Below, in pieces: positions 14,204 to 29,200 of a stretch of DNA of 64,000 nucleotides (the stretch's first letter is position 1; the number at the start of each line of letters is the position of its first letter). The notes under the pieces are model-generated. The model did no database searches. It had not been told where the DNA came from and worked only from the letters and a program-made list of their open reading frames with translations. The DNA is from Glandiceps talaboti (lineage: Eukaryota; Hemichordata; Enteropneusta; Spengelidae): positions 16,657,842 to 16,721,841 of the forward strand of contig NC_135549.1 of the NCBI RefSeq assembly GCF_964340395.1, written 5' to 3'. Position numbers and translations under genes: made by a program.

Positions 14204-17200
14204 AAGTAAGAGAAAATGGCAGATGAAAATTCTGATTCTGTTGCGACATTTGCTAAATTATTAGAAGAATGGGAAAGAAACCATGGAAGTGCCTCATCTC
14301 CAGTACCAATCTTGGAAAGGTACAGTGGATTTTTTTTACCTTCCCAATTACATGTAACTTGAAAGTGTGCAAGAGAGTAATTACCAGAGACATGGAAGTC
14401 CTTTTTTAAAAAAAAGAAAGAATACAAACTAAGGACAATTTCAGGAAGCACTTAAGTCTGTCCTGATATGAAGATTAAGCTGCCAAGCATATTACTAGTA
14501 AGTAGTTTGTAAGGTACACCATGACAGGGCGCCCTCACACATCTGTCAACCCCTCTCAGAGAGGAGAGAGGAGGCCAATGAGGGCAGAGTGACATGGCGT
14601 ATCTTAATACAGTCTAGCATATAACCTGCTGAGATTCAAATACTTACAAACTTTGTAGTTTGCAAGGATTTTGTTAGTTATAGATGTCGTGAGTTATTTG
14701 TAATGTAAAGTTTTTATACATTGTTCTTTTCACTTAAAGGATGGCCAAGATTTAAAGACATAAAATATAGTGACATATAAAGTACAATTTTTCATTTTTC
14801 ACTCTTCTAATATAGGATGGCTAAAATTGTAGAGAAGGAGACAGAGCAGTTCCTGAAAATTGATCCTGATCCATTTGATGATCGACATCCTGCCAGAACT
14901 GATCCAAACTGTGCACTTGGACAGCTTCTCAGATCACTATTTAAGAATGACAATTTTATGAACAGGGTAAGACCATATTTGTAGATTTATAGATTTACAG
15001 ATCTATCTGATCCCCCCCCCCCCCCCCCCCCCCCCCATTCTCAACAAATTATTTCATCCTGTGATGGCTTGCTGACCCCTAATTACTTTGTCATGTGATG
15101 CATTCCATGTGAAAACTTTATGAGGTGATAATTTCGCTTATCATGGGGTGGCTAAAATGAGTAAACATGAAAGATGTGTACGTACTGTAGTTTGCCTGCA
15201 AAGTTCCCCATAATTGCATATATGCAAACTTCTCTTTTTACAGTAGTGGAATCCACCCTGTAATTTCTTGAAAACAAGTAACAACACAAACTTTAATTTG
15301 TCACATTTCTCAAAGTTCTGCCCTATCTTCCTGCGTTCATAACTCTCTTGATAAGAAGTGCAGTCAGTCCAATTACAATAACAAACCAAATAGGAGACAT
15401 GAACTTGAGATTGATAAAATTGAACAAGTCCTGTACTCTACATTTAATTATTGTTCTTCTTTATGTATTTGTTTAGTATCATATCATATTAGTCTGTTGA
15501 TTTATTGAAAAAAAGAAAAAACCAACAACATTGTTCATCGGAAATGTAAACTATGTTGTCTTCATGTGTAACACAATGTCTTCATGCGTAACATAATGTT
15601 GTCTTCATGTGTAACATAATATGGTCTTCAGGTGTAACAATGTGAGATTCATGTGTAATATAATGTTGTCTTCATGTGTACAGCTAATTAACAGCTACAT
15701 CATGACAAGGCGAGAGTTGGATGTGAAGACGGCTGCCTGTAGATTATTACTGGATGTATTGCCAGGGTTAGAAACCTCTATCATATACCAGGAAACAGTA
15801 AGTAGTGCAAAACATAGAGGGTTGTAGAAAAATTGTTATCCTAGTATTCAATCAGTTGAAAGTTTGTTTGAAATATCTGTCATAGTCTGTCAAACTGACT
15901 GTTGAAGTTTAATCACTGTTTTAACTTAGAAACTAAATTTTCTATGAAAGTGTTTCTAAGTCATGAAGATATTGTCCCATGATTAGGGAATTTTCAGAGG
16001 AAAAGTCAACTCATGTTTAGGGATAATGTAGTGAAAAAGTGACCCATTCATTTTGGGTGGCATATACCCATCTCCCCCATGTAGGTTTTACCATTCATAT
16101 TTGTCTGTTCTCGAAGATCATCATCCCCACCCCCACCCCTACCCCATATATGAAATATTCCTATGTAATGAGTAACTGTAATAAACTAAGATACATGCCA
16201 ACACCAATAGTTACCAACAGTCAATTTTATTTTTCTCTCCAACAGGAGGGTTTAATACCCCAGTTTTTCAGCTGGGCTAAGGATGCTGAAGAACCCCTTA
16301 GGTCATATGCCACTGGTCTTTTAGCTAGTGCCATGGAAATACAGGAAATAGCTGGCAACTATAGTGCAGAAAATGCTGTGCTGGTAAGTTTAACAGTAAC
16401 TACATTATTTGGCTCCTGCATGAGAGTTCACAATAGGATACTGTCAACAATGACAGTTTAATTTCTGCTGTATCCTGGATGAAGGTCTCCTGCTGGGGAT
16501 TGAAATGTTGGCAAGTTTAATTAAACCAGACACTTGTTTTATTATCATGTTGAAAGTGTCATTTGTCATCTTCCAGGTGCCAGTAATGCTACAGCGTCTA
16601 AAAGATCTAAAAGAACAGTTCCAAGAAGAAGGGACATCTTCAGACTCGTGGAGTTCCGAATCCAGATCAGAAGTAGAGGAGAGGCCTTTCAGTTGTTTTT
16701 CCAAATCAAACAAAAGTCCTGGAATACCTACAGAATCTGACAGTGCTGCAAAGGACAATAGTTTGCCTTCAACAAGCCAGAATGTCGACTCTACAAATAC
16801 AGTAGAAGACAAAGCTACTGCTAACAAAGGCAAAGTCAACGCAAAGAAGAAATCAGGGTCGGGAGGGCCAAGGTCAAAGATGAAGAAAGGAAGCAGTATG
16901 ACCCCAACTCAAATGTTAGCATTAGAGAACTTAGGATATGATGGGGAATGGAGTAACACAAGTTGGGAGATAGTTTCCCCCTATTTGATAGGTACACACT
17001 GTATGTACCCTATGACATTGGTTATGCAGCAAAGACTAATCATACAGTATCTTACACCACTAGGTGAATACCAAGAGGTAAGACTCACATTCATGTTATT
17101 TTTACTTCAAATAGATGCTTAATTAGTTTTAGGTCCTCCCCTCCTCTTCTTCCTCCCCCTCCTCTTCTTCCTCTTCTTCCTCTTCTTCATCATCATCCTC

Positions 17201-20200
17201 CTCCTCCTCCTCACCTCCTCTCCTCATCACCTCCTTCCTCTTCCTCTTCCTCACCACCTCACCTCCTCACTGCTGGAAATGTCTATAGATGCGATATTCA
17301 TTTTCGTGTCTTTTTTGTTTTAGTTGCTGGCTACAGTCCTACAACAAGGTGCAATGGATCTTGTCTTACATTACATTGACTTAAGAAAAACCTGTGATGT
17401 CAGACTGACTTTCGAAGGTTTAAAGGTAAGATTTCTAATATATACCGGTATGTCATTTCATCCTTAAAGTATGTTCATCAGGTCAGTAAAATATCGTAAG
17501 AATTAGTTCTTGTGATACAAGGACTAATTATTACTATCTGGAGTTTTGTTGTGTATTTTACATAGATTATTGTTCATTCTTTGTTGAATACTACTGTTCG
17601 CAGAATTTTGAAATATATCTATCAACTCTTCAGCTTAGAAAAATCTCACATTTCAAACTCTGCAACATCAAATCTCATATCCTTCTATCACTCTCTTAAA
17701 ATGTATCTCTGTATGTAGGGCTCCACCACTCACAAAGGACACACACATTACATCAGCTTTAAAATTGCGTAGTATGCTAAATATGGCACTCCTTGAACCA
17801 ATAAATGTTAGCAAAATATGTTTGTCATCACTGTACATGATCAGGTGATTGACTTTTAGTCAAATATTTTGTAAATGTGTGGCTGATTAATTCATAAAGG
17901 ACATACTTCCAGATCTAACCCAGTGTGTTATTTTCTTTTCTCAGTATTTAGGAGCACTTCTCTGTCACAAGAAGTTTGCCGCAGAGTTTGTGAATATTGG
18001 AGGGTTACAGAAACTACTTGAAGTTCATCGACCATCTATGGCAGCCACTGGGGTCTCTATGTGTCTTTATTACCTTGCATACAATGAAGACACTATGGAG
18101 AGAATTTGTCTGCTACCAAGTCCAGTTTTGAATGAACTCATAAGGTCAGTATTAAAGTCATATTTGTTTGTATATTGGATGTCGTAACAGTGTGTCTAAG
18201 ACATGTTGTAGTGAACCAAGTAAAATATTCAGAGCTGACATAATAGGTCTGTCTCCCACATGGAATTTTGAATTGTAATCAAAGTTTTTTCTTCTGTCTC
18301 CACATGCACTAAAAAACTGATTTGAACTGATTTAGTTGAATTAGTTCAAAACCATATTAAGATTTCTACCTGATTGGGGGAATGCAGTAATTCATCTTTG
18401 TACAATCTTGTTAATGTGATTGGGTTTATTTTGGGTCCCAGTCGTCACTTTTTCTTTGTTTGACTGAAATTCAAATAGTTTCTTGGAGAGACTTTGTGAA
18501 AACAAAATTTCACGTACTAGGTAGAATCTGACTTTCTTTTAGGTATTGTGTCAAATTGAGAGAATACACTAAAATAGATGCAGAAAGTGAATGAACAAAC
18601 AATTACTGGTACCAGTAGAACAATTTTAGGATGGAAAGTATAAAAAAACAGTGTTTCACTTATGTATCCAAATTTACAATGTCATAATGTTGTACATGTA
18701 ATCTAGAGTGCAGAAAGTTTCAATAAACTGCCATTTTTTTTTAGTAAACTGCAAATTTGTTCAGACTAATTTTCACAGTTTAAATTACAGTTGAACAAAA
18801 ATCTGACTGTGGTTACCTTACCACTTTGTGATTATTGTCTCATACATTTTTGAACATGAATAACCATTACTTTGATTCAAAGAACCATATCGCTGCATAC
18901 TAATTTCATATATTTGTGTTTCTTTTTTTTTGTTTTGACAGATATGCATTGTGGTTGTTGGAATGTTCACATGAATCTGGACGTTGTCATGCTACTATGT
19001 TTTTTATGCTCAGTTTTCCATTCAAAGCTGTCTTAGAGTTATTTGACATGCAAGATGGTCTCAGGAAACTTTACAATTTGGTAAGTGTAACTTTAGGGTC
19101 TCAGGAAACTTACAATTTGGTAAGTAAAACTTAGGGTCTCAGGAAACTTTACAATTTGGTAAGTAAAACTTCCAATTTACAAATTTGGTAAGTAAAAGAA
19201 CCATCATGACTCCATAACCAGCAATGTACAGATTACAAGTTGATCACTCTAACCATTCAACCATCATGACTCCACAATACAGTACTACTACATGTATATG
19301 CCTGACCTGTTCCCTCCCTCCCTCCCTGGTGGTGTTTACCATAACCTGTTACTCTTTTCATCAACAGATCAGTACTCTTGAAATTCTAAATATTGAGGAC
19401 CAAGGAGCACTATTAACTGATGATGAAACTTTTGCCAGTAGACAAACTGTCAAGCATACGTGTGTAGCAATGAATAAATACTTTGAAGCACATTTAGCTC
19501 TCAAAGTGGATAGCGTTAAAAGACAGTTTTCCAGAAATCAAGGTCTGCCACCTCCTGAACCCATTCCACCATATAAGGTAATAATAGTTTCTTAATCGAC
19601 TGTTTACTGATGGTAGATGTATTTCACATTGATTCAGACACACACTATTTCTGTGTGGGATGTGATGTGATTGGGTGTATCTTAGTGCCATGTGTGCTTG
19701 CATGCCTCTCAACTATTCAAACATATCTGAAGGATGTAAACTGCCTTCTCTACTAACGGGAGTGTGTGACGTCATATTTGCTTGCATGCCACTCAACTGT
19801 GCAAATGTAACTGAAGGATGTCGACAGCCTTCCCTACCAAGGGGAGTGTGATGTTTTTTTCAAGGAAGCAACTACCGAAACCTCAAGAGTTGTAGTCATT
19901 GAAAGCTAGGGAAGGGTCTTTTTCACTCACACTGTCATTTCATTGTCATCTTTCTGCTTAGTACATTTCATGTTTAAATTTTCCAGCACAACTGTTCTGT
20001 TAGATTTACTTTGAAGTGCTATGCATGAAAGTTATGTTTTTGCCATGTTTTAGCTGAGAGCTGCATTATTTACATAATGTTGTATCTTTCATGTGTAGGC
20101 TATTCCACTTACCCATGAGGCAGTCGTAGAGAATATGGAAACCATATTAGAGTACGCCCCCATGAGGCTATATTGGGAACCAGTCCATGAATTCAATAAA

Positions 20201-23200
20201 CTTCAAGGTATACAGTTGATGTTACAAGTGATTGTACTCAGTTGTGATTGGAGGAACTATAGTGGAAGGTAAAATAATTTACAGTACCTTGGTGACATCG
20301 CATTTGTATTTCTGATGTATTTTCACTACCCATGCTGATTTTTGGTTTAAAAAAAATGAAATTGAAAATCTTTGTTAGTATCGATCATGATCTGTCAGAA
20401 AACTTTATGTCAGATGAAGCTATTGGTAATGTTTGTACTCTGGTTTCTGCTTTAAATGCACAAGCTGAGTTTATAAGCTTTTTACTCAAATGAAAACACT
20501 TACATAAAACCACATTTCAGTATAATGTTAATGTCAATTCATCTTCTATAACATTGTGATTGTCTTCTGGCATTGTTAGAACAGTTGACTGCATAGTAGA
20601 AATTTCCCTAAAATATTTTGATATGTATCATAAATTACGTCATAGGATCGTTTATGAGTTATACCTTAATACAAGGTTTGAGTTCAGTCAATTGCAAGTG
20701 ATGGTTAAGGTGTGCTTCAGTAGGTGCAATAATGCGAGTACCTTTTAGATATGCTTAAACATGTATAAACTCAGCTTGTGGCCCTCTAACAATAAATGAT
20801 AGATGAATCGGGGTCACAAATTGAGATGATCGTTAACAGACTCAAACAAAGATATTGGAATACATATTTTTCAATCAGTGTATTTGTCTGTGGACTTCCA
20901 AATGACTGACATAAGTCTGTACATGGTTCATATACTTATCTTTGTAGGAGTGAGGCCATCAAGGCAGCGTTGGATGTCATAGCAATATTAACAGTGACTT
21001 CAAGAGCACAGCTTCAACTGTGTGAGCAGGTTGAACTCACAGATAGTACTTCCACTGTTGGAATGAAGTAAGAGATACTTATCATTTATCAGTGTTAAAG
21101 TTAAAGTGCCTTATCATCAAAAAATGACCTATATGATGTCTGAAAATAGTGGACATTGTGTTCAACAGTTCGACATACTCACTGCAATGCAAAGAAAGTA
21201 ATAAATGTGTTTATAAAACACCTGTACAATTAAAGAAAAGGCTGACATCTAGTGATTATACATCACGTTCCATTGCATCAGCAGGCAATCTTATCCAAGT
21301 AAAGAATTACGACAGTGCAAATGCAGACAGTGCAATCAATATCAACAGATACCGATCTTACTTATTGGGGTGATATTTTTGGACTTAGCTGCTGAGCACA
21401 TAATTTTCTACCCATTCCATACAAATACTTATAGTACACATCAGATCAAAATACAGAAAATGGTTTTAGAAAGAGCAAAAAAAAGCTCACTGGAGGAGAT
21501 ATTTTGAAGTATATTGAAAAGATCTTTTTATTAACAGGTGATAAACAATCAAACATTGATGCTTTATCTGTGTAGTACAAGAATTTATGTATCTCATCAA
21601 CTACTACAATACCATATTTCTTCCACCATTTTGTTTGTTTTAGCATTGTATGTGGAATGGCTGAAGGTGTTATTTTTGCGGATTCTGATGTACAGAAGTC
21701 TTCACTCCGAGTTATCATAAACTGTGTGTGTGGACCAACAACTAGGGTGAGTGTTCATAAACTGTGTGTGTGGATCAAACACTGGGATGAGTGTTTTGTA
21801 AACTGTGTGTGTGGACCAACTTAAAACTTAACAAAATATTTGTGATGTCAATTGATATGGCAGAAACCACTTTAATACTTAGGATATTCACTATTGTGAT
21901 CATTTTGTCACATTATTTATTTTTTTCTTACCTTTCAGCTCGGGGGTAGTGTTACAAGGTTTACAAGTGGTGTAAGACGAAATCGAACAACTCTGCGTAG
22001 TGGTGGTGATGTACTCGGTAAACTATGGGACTGTGTACAGTCAAACAATGGTATTAAGGTGAGTAAAATATGCTGATGTACTGTAATCTGCATATGGTCG
22101 TGAACAATGTGAAGTCATGTATGCTCACAACCCAAAACAAGTTTAAGAGAATTTCAGGAGACACCTCAGGGTCTTCAGGGTTTCAACGATTAGTATTTAC
22201 TCAGAAATGAAGTCCTCCTATCATCTACCGTACAGAGGTTTTCAGACAGTTTTTCAGGCTTGTGTAAAACATGACTATTTGTCTGTTACTTGTAGGCGTT
22301 ACTGACATTACTGATGGTGAAAACCCCAATTACAGAGGCTGATGCCATCCGGGCATTGGCATGTAGAGCACTTTGTGGACTCACAAGAAGTGAATCAGTC
22401 AAACAGATCATCAGCAAGCTACCACTATTTACACATGGACAATTACAATGTAAGAAACAGTATTTTGACATGGATGAAAATTTCATCAAAATCTTGTATG
22501 TTGTAGTTTACTGAATATACAGTGTAGTAACTGTAGAATGTGGATGTTAGCTTTGAAAGACGTGTGGTCATACAAAATGTGGCTTTTAAAGCTACTTTTC
22601 AAACAAATGCCATTTTTTGTAAAAACAAACAAAAAAACAATAAAAAATACAAAATAAAAACTAAAAACAGGAGAATTTAATACATCTCATTCTTGTGATT
22701 TATCCATTTGTTTTTTCTTATAATATTTACTTATCACGATCAAACCTACACAGAAAGATTCCTCTTTGTTGGCATTCCTCTTATTACAGGAGTGTACACA
22801 ATCAATGATGGATTTTGAATACTTTATACACTGCATGGTTTCTCTGTTGTAAATTTGTAACATTCTGTGTACTTTCAAGTAGCCATCGAGCCTATGAATT
22901 TTACATTTAGTTCCAGAATAAGCTGTTTTTCATCTCTTGGCAGATCTCTTGAGATCTCACATGAGCCATTGTGTCCATAGCAACCACATGAGGGTGGTCA
23001 AGCTGAAAGTGTCAAATGCTTAGCAACACTATTGTTCTCAACATCCTGGCCTCCACGAAAGCTTGACCCCGATCACATGTTTGACAAACGTTGTTGCAAG
23101 GCATATTTGCATATTTCACGAGATATGCAACATGACGTAAAATACAGGATGAACTTATTTGAATTTTGTTTTTTTTCTATGATTTTAGTAATGGTGAGAG

Positions 23201-26200
23201 AACCAAGCCTACAGGATAAAAGATCAGAACACATGAAATTCTGCAGATATGCATCAGAACTTATAGGTAAATGTGGTGCTACGTTATGAAATACATATAG
23301 TCTAGTCATTTCATTATGATGTGAACATTGATATCTACCCCAGCCCCCATGCTTTTATATAAGAAATTGTATGTGTCACTCCAATGAACACTTTTTATTT
23401 CACACCAATTTTTAAAAAGGGTTAATTTGTCATTATTATATTGTGAAATATTCTCTGAGAAGAATAACTCTGGGTTTGAAGCAAATAATTATTACTTTTA
23501 ATGGTCATGTGATATTATAACTTACAATTTGTATTTTGTTTGTTAGAGAGAGTAACAGGGAAGTCCTCGATTGGTCCTGACACGTCATTGACTGATATAC
23601 ACAGACTTAACATTGTAGCACAAACCAGAATATCGTATCCAAGTAAAGAATTACTACAATTAATACATTGCCATCTCATGTCACAGGGTAAGCATACTGT
23701 ACTTCATAACCAGTTGTACCTTAGCAAAGATGTAAGAAAATTTGATTTCAAAACCACTTATGCACAGTTAATTTCCGATGATAGGACATTGTAATTTCTA
23801 ATGATTTCAAAAGTGAGGAGACACTTTCCAATGTGTATCTCATTTATCTTTTAACAAGGTCAACATATTCAAATGATATTGAAGTGACTAATTATTGTTA
23901 TAACTATTGATATCAATTTAGGTTTATTGGACACTGCAGCAACTCTACAAAGGGAAGCTGAGCTGCCATCACCAACGTCTGCATCCAGTACTCCACCTAC
24001 AGTCAAACCAGTAAGTGTACACTGTGTAGCTAGCAGGTCTAGAAATCATTTTACAGTGTTTCTCATAGGAATTACAGTTAGAATCACTTTATGTGTCCCT
24101 CTTGGGAAAATGAAAACATTGTAGCAGATAAAAACAAAACCGTATAAAACTCGATACTCTGTAAAATAGTCCTACACATGACAAATACACTATCATCAAA
24201 TCATCAGCAAAACAACAACAACAACAACAACAACAACCTGAAAAGGAATATGATTAATCTTTGTGTTTTAGGAGAACCAAATTTAGATTCTTACATTGCA
24301 TAAGTCCCCTCTCTCTCTCTCTCTCTCTCACTCATTCAATGTTTTGATCTTACAGGATCGGATGTATTCCACACCTAAAGGAGGTGTAGGAAATGCACCC
24401 ATCCATGCATCAATCTCACTGCCAAGTACTCCACAACATGAAAAGTTTAGATTTAGTGACAGATCTCTGCTATCAACTCCAGAAGCTAGTAGCAGTCAAG
24501 TCAACAATGCCAGTAGTAGTAACGGACCTATTAGGGTAAGGAAAGAAATTAAGTGTACTCCCAGATTGAAAACTGTTTGTTATTCCAAAGTCGCTCATTT
24601 CCTTGAAGACTTAATTGTGTCAAATAGAGATGGACAAGAAAGTTTTTTAATATAAATGAACAGCAAACACTCTTTACCTGCTCTCCTATTTTTATAGCCC
24701 TTGAAAAAGACTGTCTGTGCACAGTCGAAATGTCGGGATTCAAATAAAGCAGAAGTTTTAACAAGACTTGGACTTGTCCTTTTATTCAAATTCAAGCAAA
24801 CAGTGTGTGACAAAATATCTCTTTCACAGATTATTAGTTTTTAAACAGCTGTTCATTTGACTAAATTTCACTCAGTATGATACAGTGAAAGTACGTACAC
24901 ATAAAATCTTGACTACAAAGCAACTTTTAAGTATCCATACATATTTTGATTGATTTTCAGTCGACTTTGAAGAAGAAAACTCTCAAACCCAGTACATCTC
25001 AGGTGGCTTACCAACAAAACATGGCAGCACTAAAAAGACAGAGTAATCGTAAACTGGCCTCACCACCAACGCTGGACTCCATAGTCAGTAACTACCTCAT
25101 GGAACAACATGCTAGATGTAAAAATCCTGTAGTGACTTGTCCACCATTCTCATTACTGGAGTAAGTATATCATGGAATCAATCCGATTAAGATCTGATGT
25201 AGTGGTCAGGTGTTCACTTAACCTATTTACAGTGCTATGTGTTCCATTTAGTCTCTCATGACACACTTGTGACTAGAATTTCAAACAGCTGATAATATGA
25301 TTTGAAATCTTGAGTCAGACATATAATTGCCCAGTCAGGTAGTCGTCAGCAGCGGGGTGTCACATATGATCATTCAAATGAAGTCATTATGTAGAGGAAC
25401 ACATGCAGTGGCATACTCAGCTGTACAAGTTGTCTGAGTTGCTATTGGCAATACTATTATTATTGCTTTATAATGAATATTAGCTGTAAAGTTTTCAGTG
25501 ACAATTTGAGTGTTTTCCTTCTTTTCATGTAGACCTCATAGATGTCCTGATCCTAAGTTCAGAAGAAGAGCACCAGCTAGTATTACATCTAGACTCATGA
25601 GAAGGCCTGTAAGTTTATTGTGTTCATCCTGTTTGTCGTCAGATCTGTGTACTCTGTGTGTTGTGTGTATGTACATAAGGTAAACTATGTAACAGTACGT
25701 ACGTACGTACGTATGTACGTACGTACGTACATATGTATGTATGTATGTATGCATGTACATGTATGTATGTATGTATGTATGTATGTATGTATGTATGTAT
25801 GTATGTATGTATGTATGTATGTAGTATGCATGCATCTGTCTGTCTGTTTCTGTCTGTCTGTCTGTCTGTCTGTGTCTGTGTATGTACATGTCTTTTGTTA
25901 GCCTATTTGTGTACCATTTATCCTTGCTAACAATTAAATCTGATGTTTAAGCAAAGTTACCTAAATCCTACACGAAATAAGGTTTGTCAAATCGTGCGTG
26001 GAAACACAGTGTATTCAGTTTTTACAGAATTTTACAATATTTAATTTCACTTCAGGCCTTTCCAGTTCATGGTGGTGTAGATGGAGCAAGACAAAATAGA
26101 AACTTTGTATATAGTAGGTAAGTTGGATAAATTTTCAGTAGTTATGGAGAGTTTCTCCTTATTAGTGCATAGGCTCTGGAAGCTCTATGTGATCAAAACT

Positions 26201-29200
26201 ATCCAATCATGTATTTGTTGTGTATTAAAGGCCAGGGATTCAGTCCCAGGTTCTCACATCATTATAATCTTATCAATGAATCCACAAGGGTTACACAGGA
26301 TCATTCTTTTAGTTCTGGCCCAACTTTTTCTATAGTTCTGCCAGACAACTGCCTTTCATACCGACATTTTGATTCTAGTCCAAACTGGACGTTTCAACTT
26401 GATTGATGTTTCTATTCTGCTAATCACCTTCAGATTTACACCTGTGCAGACAATACGAGATGCAGAAGAAGATGGTTATTTGACATGCTGTGCATTTTCT
26501 AAACATTTAGACGTGAGTTGAGATGTTATGGTATTCTATACATTAGTTCCGTCAAGACAGAAATAATATATTTTAAAGTGTGGGTCAGTGTGATGACTAT
26601 GTGAAATACTTACTAGTTTTTGTAATTGATGGTACATGTACGACGTGAAGACAAAGAATTGCAAAATTTTAAAACCTTGATGTGCAGTTCAAGTTATGCT
26701 AAATCTGCACATGAGCTTGTCAGGTTTATTTGAGAACAGCAGTTGTTTCAGCTAGTGTACATGTAGCTAACTTTACACTAGCTAAAGAAAGTTTATGTGG
26801 TAAATCTCACTGTAAGCATGTGAAGCCCATAGAAATAACATTAGCCGAAAGTTTGGTACTGCATCAATATCGCACTATTGCATAATGTTATTTCTATGGG
26901 CTTCAAGCTACCTAATGAGATTCACTAAAGGTGCATTAGATACACAGCATTGGTTCATTCTTTTTCTCTTGTCAAGTTTCTACTGTGTTCTCTTCAGTAT
27001 ATCCAGTTTTAAGGTTGTGATCTGACTTTTTGTTTGTTTTCTGTTTGTCAAACAGCCCACTAACATGTTCCTATATGTTGGAACTTATGCTGGAGAATTG
27101 AAAGTGTATAACCTGAACTCAGGAGCTGTAAGTAGTCATTTGGAATGAATTCAAGTAGAATGCACCTGAAAGTCACAGTTCTTCAAATTTCTCCAATCTT
27201 TGCCTTTTGAAAGTTTGCTCCTGGTCCTTTTGCAACAGTGGGAGAAGTTTGGAGTCCATCTTCTTATTTTCAAGCTAATCAACCATCTTTTATTTTCTCA
27301 TAACAACGACATTGTATTTGGCGGCCATATTGGATTCTAAAATGGGTTGATTTCAATATCTGTTTGACCTTCTATGTTAAAAATCTGTGCAATAAAACCT
27401 GATTTTTTTTCTTGATTTCAAGTGAGAATTAGTTCAATGTGGTGTTTACTTGAACAAATTAACAGCAAAAGTTTAAGATTTTAATTTCCCCAAAAAAGAA
27501 ACTTAATTTTACAAAAAAACGTGGTATGAATGATATGGTGCTGTTGAATGATTGAGCTTGTTCATTTTGCAAGGTAAAAATTGATGTGAATGGTCTTTTA
27601 TGAAATCCAACTATTGGAATGTTAATGTTTAGACTCAGTTACTGGCATTTAGTGATCATGAACTCTGTGTTGTTGACTTTGTAGGAAGAAGAGAGTTATG
27701 TGTGCCATACATCATCAGTTACATCCTGCCAACCATCAACGGTGAGAACAGTTCAACATTTTCAACTAAAATTTGCAGAACAGTGCTGGAACTAAAAAAT
27801 TGAATTTTTCGCTGAAATTAGCATCTGAAACATTCGGTGTTGATGTCAGCGCAGTACCGAAACTTGTAGTATTGTCATCATATATTGGTATATCCAAATT
27901 TCACAAAATTGTACTGCTTGATGTTCAGACTTGTACATAACAAAGAGTGTGAAAAGCACAGACACATTAAAAATTACTTGTGTTTTACAAGAAAGGGAAA
28001 ATTTGAAATGTAGAAGAAAATGTACCCAGCTTTTCTGAAATATGAATTGCATTTAATTGTGTCCTTTTGTGTACTTGGAGTTAAAATCTACTGAAAATGT
28101 GAAGCCTAAACGAGTGACACTAAAATCCTGTTGATTCGATTAACTATTAGGGCCCTCAATAGTCAGATTGTTGGATTAACATTTTGGGCTCCTTAGTCAA
28201 ATTGTTGGATCTTCTTTCAGGCCCCCTCAGTCAGATCATTAAAAGGATGTCACATGACTTGCCCACAGATAAACAAATAAATTGTTTACTCTAGCATGGT
28301 TTATCATTATGTAGCATATTACTGTTTTCTTTGTAGGATGGCAAACTAATGTTGACCTCATCGCTATGGGGACGACCTATGTCAGCACTATGGAGTATGG
28401 ATGATGTATTTGAAAGAAAGTAAGTTGCGAATTTATGTAAGCATCTAAGCAATAAAATCATAAAATGAGTTTAAACTCAAATGAATCTGCAGAAAATACA
28501 ATAGTCTACTGTATGATAAATAAGACCCACTTTTATTCCTACAGATTTGCCTTTGATGAAGACCAGTACATGGAGTTTGGCAAGTTATCTGAAGATAAAA
28601 TTATTGGTACTAAAGATGAAACAGCACATGTAAGTATAGAGATATTCTATTCTCAATCATTTCACAATATGATTATTAGGTATTTGATGTGCATTATGTT
28701 TTAGCTGAAAACAATCCCAGAAAATGAAAATTCGCCCTCTTCATGTCGGGCAGATTACCATCCTTAGCTGCAGACACCCATATTTGGGATAATAATGCAT
28801 GTTATCAATGGTAAAGTTATTCTGCATCACTTGTTTGTGTTTGTATCTTTCTGTGGCAGATTTATGACACTACAACTGGGAAGGCAATCCTCACCCTTGT
28901 GGACACTGAACTCTGCAATAACTACACCAAGAATTGTGCAACCTTTGACCCCACAGATGAACTGGTCCTGTCAGATGGAGTATTATGGGATATTCGGTCA
29001 AAGAAACCCATTCATAAATTTGACAAGTTTAATTCAAATATCAGCGGACGTTTTCATCCATCAGGACTGGAAATCATCATAAATTCGGAAATTGTATCCT
29101 TTTTTTGTCAGTGTACTGTGTAATAGTTTGTTTACGTGATGGTTGTATTGTTGTTAACTCTAAGTTTTGGATAATCAATCAATCAATCAATAAATCGATC

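Noticed and set aside
14014-14451. 145-codon minus-strand frame over the first DCAF1 coding exon
   Set aside because: It is the antisense shadow of that exon and its intron. The plus strand has clear DCAF1 homology.
16444-16839. 131-codon minus-strand frame
   Set aside because: Antisense of DCAF1 exon 5, no independent features.
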